Shown here piece by piece: positions 1-6,699 of a stretch of DNA of 31,875 nt (positions are counted from its first letter, which is position 1; each line of letters starts with the position of its first letter). A model generated the notes under the pieces. That model ran no database searches, was not told the DNA's origin, and was given only the letters and a program-made list of their open reading frames with translations. Made by a program: the position numbers and the translations under genes. Origin of the DNA: Trueperaceae bacterium (GTDB taxonomy: Bacteria; Deinococcota; Deinococci; Deinococcales; Trueperaceae); the NCBI GenBank assembly GCA_007130445.1, contig SLSM01000085.1:1-31875 (forward strand), in the 5' to 3' direction.

Positions 1-68
1 CCCCTCCACCACGGTGGCGGGCCCGCCCGCGTCGCCACGAGCGCCGCGGTGCGCCGGAGGTCGAGGGC

Positions 69-3000
69 ATGGACACGATTCACAGCTTCCACGACGAGAT
101 CAGGCGGGTCATCCTGACGCGCCAGCACCCCGTCTCCGGGCTGCTGCCCGCCAGCACGGCCGTCAACCAGCACGGCGACTACACCGATGCCTGGGTGCGC
201 GACAACGTCTACTCGGTGTTGGCCGTGTGGGGGCTGGCGCTCGCGTATCGCCGCCACGACGACGCGTTCGGGCGTGGTGTCGAGCTCGAGCACGACACCG
301 TGCGGCTCATGCGCGGCCTGCTGCGCAGCATGATGCGTCAGTGCGACAAGGTCGAGGCGTTCAAGCGCTCCCAGGCGCCGGCCGACGCCCTGCACGCGAA
401 GTTCGCGACCGACAGCGGCGACATTGTGGTCGGCGACGACGCCTGGGGCCACCTCCAGCTCGACGCCACCTCGCTGTGGCTGCTGATGCTCGCGCAGATG
501 ACCGCCTCCGGTCTCGCCATCGTCCAAGCGCGCTCGGAGGTGCGCTTCGTCCAGAACCTCGTCTATTACGTCGCACGCTCCTACCGGACCCCCGACTACG
601 GCATCTGGGAGCGCGGCGACAAGACCAACCACGGCCTCCCCGAGGTCAACGCCAGCTCCGTCGGGATGGCGAAGGCCGCCCTCGAGGCGCTCGCCGGTCT
701 GAACCTGTACGGTCCCCGCGGCGGTCAGTCCAGCGTCATCCACGTCCAACCCGACGACATCGCCCGGGCCCGCGTCACGCTCGAGGCGATGCTGCCGCGC
801 GAGTCGGCCTCCAAGGAGGTCGACGCAGCGCTCCTGTCCATCACCGGCTTCCCGGCCTTCGCGATCGACGACGCCGCGTTGGCCTCGAGCACGCGTGCGA
901 CCGTCGTCGAGCGGCTGCGTGGCCGCTACGGCCTCAAGCGCTTCTTGCGCGACGGTCATCAGACCGCACTCGAGGACCCGGGCCGGCTCCACTACGAGCC
1001 CGTCGAGCTCGAGCGTTTCGCGCACATCGAGGCCGAGTGGCCGCTGTTCGAGGCCTACCTGGCGCTCGACGCCGCGTTCCGCGGCGAGCGCGCCGAGGCG
1101 GACGCGCACCTGGCCCGCCTCGCCGAGCTCGCCGTCATGGTCGATGGCCAAGCGCTGCTGCCCGAGCTCTACCTCGTACCCGTCGAGCGGATCGAGGCCG
1201 AACGGCGCGAGCCGGGCTCGCAGCCGCGCGAGCCCGGCGACAACGTGCCGTTGGTGTGGGCCCAGAGCCTGTGGCTGCTGGCGCGCATGCTGCACGAGGG
1301 CGTGCTGCGACCCGCCGATCTCGACCCGCTGGGCCGTCACCGCTTCGCCCTGACGCGCTCGCGGCCCGTCGTCCAGCTGGCGTTCCTGGCGCAGGACGCG
1401 GCCGCGGCCGCCGCGTACGGCGAGCGCGGCATCAGGGCGGAGTTGTCCGAGGACCTCGAGCCGCTGCGCGTGCGCCGCTCGGCCACGCTGGCTCGCGCCT
1501 TCCGGGAGGTCGGACGCAGTCCGGAGCTGGGCCTGAGCGGCCGCCCTCCGCGCCGCCTGCAGAGCCTCGCCACGTCACGCGCGTATCGACTCCAGGGCGA
1601 GCGCTTCGTGTTCCTCCCGGCCCTGTTCGACCAGCAGGAGTTCTACCTCTCGCTCGATCCGGCGACCCTGGTCGCGCGGCTGCGCGCGGAGATCGCCTAC
1701 CTGCACCGCCACTGGACGCTGCTCGGCCGGCCGACCATGACCATCCTCCTCGGCGTGGAGCACCTGGAGCACGGCCGCGAGGCGTTCGAGACGTTCCTGG
1801 CCGAGGCGCGGGCCGGCCGCGTGGGCGACGTCCCGGTGCGGCTGGGACGCTTGGGTGAGTTGTTGCTGGTGACCAACGAGGAGCGCATCGACGACCTCGG
1901 GGACTGGCGCGACGACGGTGAGCCGTTGCTCGCGCCCCGCGCCGCCGTCAGGCGCCTGCCGCCCGCGACCCCCAACGGCGTGCTCCACCCCGACGCCGCC
2001 CTCGAGATCGAACGAGAAGGCGACGTCGGCGTGCTCGCCGAGCGGTTGGTGGGGAGCAACGACCTCGCGGAGCAAGTCGAGCTGCTCGCCGCGCTGCAGC
2101 GGCACGCGGGGTCCGAGCATCGTGTGGGCGCCCTCGGAGCGAGCGTCGGCACACTGCTCGAAGACGTCTACGCAGCCGCCGGAGAGGCACGCGCCTGGAC
2201 GCTGGTGCGTCACGCCGCCGGCCTGCTCGGCAAGGTCGATCCCTTCCTGAGCGACGGGCTCTCCGACCTGCTCGCCGCGCAACGGCGCGTCGTCGTCGGC
2301 CGATCCTACGCGGAGGGGGCGACGGTGACGCGACCGCTCCCCTCCGACGAGCTGCTGGCCACCATCGATCGCTACTGCCGCGACGACCCACGCGATCGGG
2401 TCCTGACGCAGGAGATGATCGTGGCGCTCGCGAGCCTGGTGCGCGGCGAACCCGAGCTGTTCCGGGGCATCCTCACCCTGCGCGTCGGGCACCTGATCCA
2501 CCTGCTCGCGGTCGGGCTCGCCGAGGAGCAAGGAGCCACGCCGGACGAAGGGTACGAGCGGCTGATGCGGTGTTCGCCCGCCGCGGTCGTGGCGCGGCTG
2601 CGCCGCGTGCTGGCCGCGTTCGACGCCGCCCGGGAGGCGCAGCGACGCACGGAGACGCTGCGCGTCGCGAAGGGTGTCGCGTCGCTCCCGGACGCCGCCG
2701 CCGCGCTGCGCGCGAGCGGCACCGAGGACGAGCCGACGCCCGACGGCTGGTGGCGTTGGCGTCAGCGTGAGGGTGCCTTGCTGCGCGTACCCAAAGGCTT
2801 CTACGCCCGCGTCTGGGACCTGCTCGAGCACGCTGATGCGCTCGTGATCGGCGACAAGCTCGACCGCCGCAACCGGCTCGACTCGGCGGTCGAGCGGGCG
2901 GCCACCACCGCGGGTGAGCGCACTTTCGCGCAGCGCGTCGAGCACCTCTTGCACCGCGTGCCGGCCGCCGAGTACCGGCACCTGTCGGTCGAGGCGCTCG

Positions 3001-3359
3001 AGACGCTCGCCGCGTTGACCGAGGCTGCGCCCGACCTCAGGGTCGAAGGCGATCTGGTGCTCGACGTGATCATCGGGCACGCTGTGCGGCAGGCGTGGTT
3101 GGCGCGACACGTGGGAGCGCCGGACGCCGCTGGCGGAACGGTTGGCACCGTGCCGACCACGGCCGAGCCCGCCACGGCCGAGCCCGCCGACGACGCCTCG
3201 GGTGCGGCGGCCCAGGGCGCATATGAGCGCGACACCGCGGCGGCGTGGGCAGCGTTCTACGACCTCGGTCCGCGTGCGGTCGCCGGGCACCTGGCGGCAG
3301 CGGTGCGTTACCTGGTGCTGGAGGGGTCGCGGCCGCGCAGCACGACCTCGGTCCACTGA
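69..3359 (+). CDS. Glycoside hydrolase family 15 / phosphorylase kinase alpha-like protein
   Basis: A 1096-residue protein. Its N-terminal 400 or so residues resemble the (alpha/alpha)6 glucoamylase-like domain of GH15, in the version found in eukaryotic phosphorylase kinase alpha/beta subunits: GDYTDAWVRDNVYS near residue 37, then a WERGDKTNHG block. The long C-terminal half is helical and matches the overall size of PhK alpha subunits (about 1200 residues). No signal peptide is seen, so it is probably cytoplasmic. The natural substrate of bacterial members is unclear to me; a role in glycogen or alpha-glucan metabolism is inference, and it may be a regulator rather than a hydrolase. The start is fixed by GGAGG at 56-60, 8 nt before the ATG. 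All three forward frames are open through bases 1-68, so the upstream neighbour cannot be identified. The 3' end overlaps the convergent substrate-binding protein gene by 52 nt. Confidence 0.85.
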   Translation: MDTIHSFHDEIRRVILTRQHPVSGLLPASTAVNQHGDYTDAWVRDNVYSVLAVWGLALAYRRHDDAFGRGVELEHDTVRLMRGLLRSMMRQCDKVEAFKRSQAPADALHAKFATDSGDIVVGDDAWGHLQLDATSLWLLMLAQMTASGLAIVQARSEVRFVQNLVYYVARSYRTPDYGIWERGDKTNHGLPEVNASSVGMAKAALEALAGLNLYGPRGGQSSVIHVQPDDIARARVTLEAMLPRESASKEVDAALLSITGFPAFAIDDAALASSTRATVVERLRGRYGLKRFLRDGHQTALEDPGRLHYEPVELERFAHIEAEWPLFEAYLALDAAFRGERAEADAHLARLAELAVMVDGQALLPELYLVPVERIEAERREPGSQPREPGDNVPLVWAQSLWLLARMLHEGVLRPADLDPLGRHRFALTRSRPVVQLAFLAQDAAAAAAYGERGIRAELSEDLEPLRVRRSATLARAFREVGRSPELGLSGRPPRRLQSLATSRAYRLQGERFVFLPALFDQQEFYLSLDPATLVARLRAEIAYLHRHWTLLGRPTMTILLGVEHLEHGREAFETFLAEARAGRVGDVPVRLGRLGELLLVTNEERIDDLGDWRDDGEPLLAPRAAVRRLPPATPNGVLHPDAALEIEREGDVGVLAERLVGSNDLAEQVELLAALQRHAGSEHRVGALGASVGTLLEDVYAAAGEARAWTLVRHAAGLLGKVDPFLSDGLSDLLAAQRRVVVGRSYAEGATVTRPLPSDELLATIDRYCRDDPRDRVLTQEMIVALASLVRGEPELFRGILTLRVGHLIHLLAVGLAEEQGATPDEGYERLMRCSPAAVVARLRRVLAAFDAAREAQRRTETLRVAKGVASLPDAAAALRASGTEDEPTPDGWWRWRQREGALLRVPKGFYARVWDLLEHADALVIGDKLDRRNRLDSAVERAATTAGERTFAQRVEHLLHRVPAAEYRHLSVEALETLAALTEAAPDLRVEGDLVLDVIIGHAVRQAWLARHVGAPDAAGGTVGTVPTTAEPATAEPADDASGAAAQGAYERDTAAAWAAFYDLGPRAVAGHLAAAVRYLVLEGSRPRSTTSVH

Positions 3360-4408
3360 TCGAGCCAGCGCTCGATCTGCTCCGCCTCGAGCACGCTCGG
3401 TAATGCTGCGAGCTCCCCTGCGTCGGGCACCTCCGCGAACGCCTCGAAGGTGGCGGGGAGCGGCGTGCCGGTCCGGACCGGGTACACGAACATCTGCAGG
3501 GGCACGTCCGACTGGAACGTCTCCGAGAGCATGAAGTCGACGAAGGCTCGAGCCGCCTCGGGGTTGGCCGCGCCGCGCAACACGCCGGCGGTCTCGATCT
3601 GCCGCACGCTGCACCCCGCGCAGCGCAGGTTCGCCGTCGGAGCCTCGTCGGCGTCGGGGTCGTCGGAGAACAGCACCTCGGCGGCCGGGCTGCTGGCGTA
3701 CGACAGCACGATCGGACGGTCACCGCCGTAGCGGCTGAAGGCGGTGTAGTAGGCGTCGCTCCAACCGCTGCGTACCGCCACGTCGTTGTCGCGCAGACGC
3801 GCCCAGTAATCGAGCCAGCCGTCCTCGCCGAACACGCCGATGGTGCCGAGCACGAAGGCCAGACCGGGGCTGCTCGTGGCCGGGTCCATGACCACCGTGA
3901 GGCCGGCGTAGGCGGGGTCGGCGAGGTCGTCGAGCGACGTCGGGAGCGCACGGCCGTCGACCTCGAACCAGGCGCGGTCGAGGTTGAACGTCACGAAGCC
4001 CGCGTCGACGGGGGTGACGTGGTCGCCGAAGATCGGGAGGTCGTAGAGCGGGTCGACGTGGACCCGCTCGGCGCTGCGATGCGGCTCGAACAGGTCGACC
4101 GCCAGCGCGCGGGCCAGCATGCCTTCGTCGACACCGAAGAGCACGTCGGCGACCGGGCGTTCACGCGTGAGGATGGCACGGTTCAAGGTGGCGCCGGCGT
4201 CGCCACCGGCGACGAAGCGCACCTCGATGCCGGTCTCGGCGGTGAAGGCGTCGATCACGGACCGGCTCACGGCGAACGAGTCGTGGGTCAAGACGGTGAC
4301 GCTCTGGGCGGCGGCCGCGCCGGCGAGCGCGGCGCCCAGGGCGATGGCGATGATGCTGCTGAGCATCCGTGAACGCGGCGTCGTGGTGGATCGCGAGGTG
4401 GATCGCAT
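3308..4408 (-). CDS. Thiamine-type ABC transporter substrate-binding protein
   Basis: A 366-residue periplasmic binding protein of the ThiB/TbpA type: VTVLTHDSFAVS follows the signal peptide, then FTAETGIEV and ADVLFGVDEG. It should capture thiamine or a thiamine phosphate for import. The signal peptide has a basic N-region, a hydrophobic core LSSIIAIALGAALAGAA and a likely cleavage after Ala34 (AAA-QS); there is no lipobox cysteine. GGAGAGG at 4416-4422, 7 nt upstream, supports the start at 4408; Met15 (4366) would shorten the signal peptide. The TPP riboswitch upstream strongly supports the assignment. The usual permease and ATPase genes (thiP, thiQ) are not adjacent: the next gene downstream is convergent. 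A CAGC pair late in the protein could form a disulfide. Confidence 0.87.
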   Translation of the reverse strand: MRSTSRSTTTPRSRMLSSIIAIALGAALAGAAAAQSVTVLTHDSFAVSRSVIDAFTAETGIEVRFVAGGDAGATLNRAILTRERPVADVLFGVDEGMLARALAVDLFEPHRSAERVHVDPLYDLPIFGDHVTPVDAGFVTFNLDRAWFEVDGRALPTSLDDLADPAYAGLTVVMDPATSSPGLAFVLGTIGVFGEDGWLDYWARLRDNDVAVRSGWSDAYYTAFSRYGGDRPIVLSYASSPAAEVLFSDDPDADEAPTANLRCAGCSVRQIETAGVLRGAANPEAARAFVDFMLSETFQSDVPLQMFVYPVRTGTPLPATFEAFAEVPDAGELAALPSVLEAEQIERWLDQWTEVVLRGRDPSSTR

Positions 4409-4414
4409 GGTGTC

Positions 4415-4457
4415 GCCTCTCCGTCACCGGTCTCGGTCGCACGGTGCTTCGGAGGGC
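4415..4457 (-). promoter_or_regulatory. Predicted Shine-Dalgarno-sequestering hairpin of the TPP riboswitch
   Basis: On the minus strand, GCCCTCCG (4457-4450) can pair with the ribosome-binding segment CGGAG-A-GGC (4423-4415, one bulged A). The stem continues inward as CACCG (4446-4442) with CGGTG (4429-4425). This buries the GGAGAGG of the binding-protein gene. CGGAGG in the 3' part of the aptamer (4497-4492) is complementary to CCTCCG (4455-4450), so it could compete with the sequesterer. The arrangement fits control of translation initiation rather than termination, since no U-tract is present. This is pairing by eye, not a computed fold. Confidence 0.6.
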
Positions 4458-4481
4458 GAGCGCGGCATCTGCCGCGTTCGT

Positions 4482-4589
4482 CGTCACGCTTCCTCCGCCC
4501 GTACGATCGGGATCAGGTTCGAGGGTGTGCTCTCAGCCCGTCGTGTCGTCCGCGGCGCGTTCGCCGGAACACGGGCACCCCTGGTGACG
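4482..4589 (-). ncRNA. TPP riboswitch (THI element) aptamer
   Basis: The minus-strand sequence carries the conserved THI-box blocks in order: CAGGGGTGCCC, then GGGCTGAGAGC, ACACCCTCGAACCTGATC, and a G/A-rich 3' segment GGGCGGAGGAAG. CGTCAC (4589-4584) pairs with GTGACG (4487-4482) as helix P1. CTGAGA and GAACCTGATC are the diagnostic pyrimidine- and pyrophosphate-sensing elements. The aptamer ends 73 nt before the start of the thiamine-type binding-protein gene, which it should repress when TPP is abundant. A separate small hairpin, CGCGGCA-GA-TGCCGCG, lies just downstream at 4476-4461. Confidence 0.95.
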
Positions 4590-4594
4590 CCTCG

Positions 4595-4623
4595 ACGCTA
4601 CCGCGCCTCGGGGCCATGGTCAA
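4595..4623 (-). promoter_or_regulatory. Promoter for the TPP riboswitch transcript, inside the MFS gene end
   Basis: On the minus strand, TTGACC (4623-4618) is followed after exactly 17 nt by TAGCGT (4600-4595). Initiation 5-7 nt downstream would fall at 4590-4588, the first base of aptamer helix P1. The first three bases of the -10 box are the TAG stop codon of the MFS gene. The -35 matches 5 of 6 consensus positions and the -10 matches the TAnnnT form seen elsewhere in this window. Confidence 0.6.
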
Positions 4624-5872
4624 CGGCCGACGGTACGAGCCACGCCAGCATCGCCAGGGCGAGCGCGAAGCACGACGCGGCGGCTACGAACACCGTGGCG
4701 TAGTCGCTGGCTGACGGTGCCATCCCGGCGCCGGCGGCGAGCGCCACCACCGCGCCGCCGAGGATCGGCGAGAGGCCGCGCGCCGCGGCGCCGACGGAGT
4801 TGTCGAGGCCGTAGACGGCGCCGGCCACCGTCTTGTCGGTGACGCGCGCGAGCAGGGCCGAGAGCGTCGGCAGGACGCCGCCGATGGTGGCGCCCGTGAG
4901 GGCGTACAGCACGATCAACGCCGGTGGCGACGACACGAACGCGAGCGGGACGTAGGCCAGTGCGGTGAGGCCCGCGCACACCAGCGCGACGCGGCGGTGC
5001 CCCACGCGATCGCCGAGCCGGCCGAGCACCACGCTCGTCACCGTGCCGGCAGCGCTCGATGCGCCGATCGCCAGGCCCGTCACGAGCCCGGCGGTGTTCG
5101 CTCCGGCCATCAGTCCGGCCACCAAGAGCGGCAGGAACGGGATGATCATGCTGCGTCCGGTCCAGGCCAGGAAGCGCACGAAGAACACCGGTGCCACCGC
5201 CGGGGTTCGCACTACCGCTCCGAGTCCCTGGACGAAGCCGCCGAGTCCGGCTCGTCGACCCTCGCGCGAGGGCGGCACGAAGTGCTCGCGCACCAACGTG
5301 GTGACGAGCAGGCCACCCGTCAGCAGCAGGCCCGCGGTGATGAGGAACGCGGCGCGGTAGCCGAACGCGAACTCCAGGAACCCACCGATGACCGGGCCCA
5401 CCGACACCCCCGACAGCAGCGCCGTCTGCATCAGCCCCATCGCGTAGCCGATGCGCTCACGCGGCACGGCTGCGGCGACCATCGACGTGCTCGCGCCCAT
5501 GACGCCGGTCGTGAGGCCCTGCAGCAGCCGCAGCCCGACGAGCTCCTCGGCCGAGCCTGCGAACGCCATGAGCAGGATCGTCACGGCGCCGGAGTACATG
5601 GCGCGCTCCACCATCCGCTTGCGTCCGAAGCGGTCGCCCAAGGCGCCCCACACGGGCGAGGCGAGCATCATCGCGAACGCCTGGACGGAGAACACCAGCG
5701 TCACCATGAGCAGGATCGGCGCGCCGGTCGCCGAGCCGAGGTGCTCGACGTAGTTGGGGAGGAAGGGGAAGATCGTCGAGAAGCCGATCGCGGTGAGCAG
5801 CTGCGCCGCGAACAACACGGCCAGCACCCGCCGCCAGTCGCTGGCGGCGGGTGCTGAGCGATCGCTGCGCAT
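4598..5872 (-). CDS. MFS transporter, DHA1 multidrug-efflux type
   Basis: A 424-residue, 12-helix major facilitator. The motif-A-like loop GALGDRFGRKRM lies between helices 2 and 3 and its counterpart GRLGDRVGHRR is in the second half; GPVIGGFLEFAFGYRAAF is the antiporter-type motif of helix 5. Closest by pattern to drug/H+ antiporters of the MdtG/TetA group; the substrate cannot be told. It may alternatively export a metabolite. The start at 5872 has no Shine-Dalgarno but has a TAGGGT -10 box 6 nt upstream, so the mRNA is probably leaderless. The stop codon lies 8 nt before the TPP riboswitch of the next gene on the same strand, so readthrough into that gene is possible. Confidence 0.88.
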   Translation of the reverse strand: MRSDRSAPAASDWRRVLAVLFAAQLLTAIGFSTIFPFLPNYVEHLGSATGAPILLMVTLVFSVQAFAMMLASPVWGALGDRFGRKRMVERAMYSGAVTILLMAFAGSAEELVGLRLLQGLTTGVMGASTSMVAAAVPRERIGYAMGLMQTALLSGVSVGPVIGGFLEFAFGYRAAFLITAGLLLTGGLLVTTLVREHFVPPSREGRRAGLGGFVQGLGAVVRTPAVAPVFFVRFLAWTGRSMIIPFLPLLVAGLMAGANTAGLVTGLAIGASSAAGTVTSVVLGRLGDRVGHRRVALVCAGLTALAYVPLAFVSSPPALIVLYALTGATIGGVLPTLSALLARVTDKTVAGAVYGLDNSVGAAARGLSPILGGAVVALAAGAGMAPSASDYATVFVAAASCFALALAMLAWLVPSAVDHGPEAR

Positions 5873-5878
5873 GCCCGG

Positions 5879-5884
5879 ACCCTA
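5879..5884 (-). promoter_or_regulatory. -10 element TAGGGT of the MFS gene
   Basis: TAGGGT on the minus strand ends 6 nt before the ATG at 5872. With a normal 6-7 nt discriminator the transcript would start at or next to the ATG. No clear -35 is visible. Confidence 0.6.
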
Positions 5885-5967
5885 CCGCACGGAGCGCGTC
5901 AGGGAGGGCGGTCGGGGCCTCTGGAGCGACACCAATGCGGCGCGCTCGAGACACCCCGAGGGTACGG

Positions 5968-6540
5968 TTACTCGGCCGCGGTCACCACCCTCGTGCCGGC
6001 GTAGCCGTCACCCAGACGCCGGCCGTCGGGGCTCGTGACGATGCGCACGACCTCGATGATCACCAGCACGGCGCCGGCGAGCACGACGAACGGGATCAAG
6101 ATCCAGCCGATCACCGGGATGTAGACCAGGATCTGCGCGAGCGAGCCGAACACCAGCGGCCAGTTGCGCTGCGCCGAGGTCATCGGGTCCATGGGGAGAC
6201 CGTCGGTGCGCACGACGGTGAGCTTCATCAGCTTCTTGCCGAGCGAACGGCGCTGCATGAACTCGATGTCGAGACCGTCGCGGAAGAGCACGTACGCGAT
6301 GCCAGCCAGACCGCCGATGATCGGCACCAGGCCGATCAGCGCGACTGCGACGGCGTCGATCAGGAACGCCACGAAGCGCGTGAGGGTGTCGGGTGCCGCA
6401 CCTGCCACGGCGCCCGCCCCCACGCCCGCACCAGCACCGGTCGACGCGCCGGGCGAGGGCTGGCTGGGTGTCGAATCCGTGATCGTGTTCGGCCCCAGGT
6501 CGGCGTCGTCGGTGTGGTGATGCTGCTTGTCGTCAGCCAT
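5968..6540 (-). CDS. RDD family membrane protein
   Basis: A 190-residue protein. It has a hydrophilic N-terminus with a short His run (MADDKQHHHTDD), a Gly/Ala-rich linker, then an RDD domain with TRFVAFLIDAVAVALIG as the first helix and RRSLGKKLMKLTVVRTDG between helices. Two further hydrophobic segments follow. RDD proteins are small integral membrane proteins; some have been linked to ion transport, but the function here is unknown. AGAGGA lies 10 nt upstream of the ATG (6557-6552), a rather long spacing. The MFS gene follows on the same strand after 95 nt with its own promoter. Divergent from pta. Confidence 0.83.
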   Translation of the reverse strand: MADDKQHHHTDDADLGPNTITDSTPSQPSPGASTGAGAGVGAGAVAGAAPDTLTRFVAFLIDAVAVALIGLVPIIGGLAGIAYVLFRDGLDIEFMQRRSLGKKLMKLTVVRTDGLPMDPMTSAQRNWPLVFGSLAQILVYIPVIGWILIPFVVLAGAVLVIIEVVRIVTSPDGRRLGDGYAGTRVVTAAE

Positions 6541-6621
6541 CTGGGCAGACTCCTCTCGCGGCGCCGCGGCGGCCCTCCGAGCGCCTCCTTCCGAACGGGT
6601 TCGAGTCGGGCCGATGCGCGT

Positions 6622-6627
6622 ATGGTA
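6622..6627 (-). promoter_or_regulatory. Possible -10 element TACCAT for the RDD gene
   Basis: TACCAT on the minus strand about 80 nt upstream of the ATG would give a roughly 75-nt leader. There is no convincing -35, so this is a weak call. Confidence 0.3.
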
Positions 6628-6688
6628 TCGCGTCGCAGCCGCGGGTGAGCGGCGATCGTGCGGGACGCACGGCCCGGGCACCCTGCCG

Positions 6689-6694
6689 TAGCAT
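6689..6694 (+). promoter_or_regulatory. -10 element TAGCAT of pta
   Basis: TAGCAT ends 5 nt before the ATG at 6700 and no Shine-Dalgarno is present, which fits a leaderless mRNA. This position also selects 6700 over the in-frame ATG at 6658. Confidence 0.62.
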
Positions 6695-6699
6695 GGAGC

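Noticed and set aside
6658..6699. Upstream in-frame ATG for pta.
   Set aside because: It would precede the TAGCAT promoter and adds residues absent from the Pta family.
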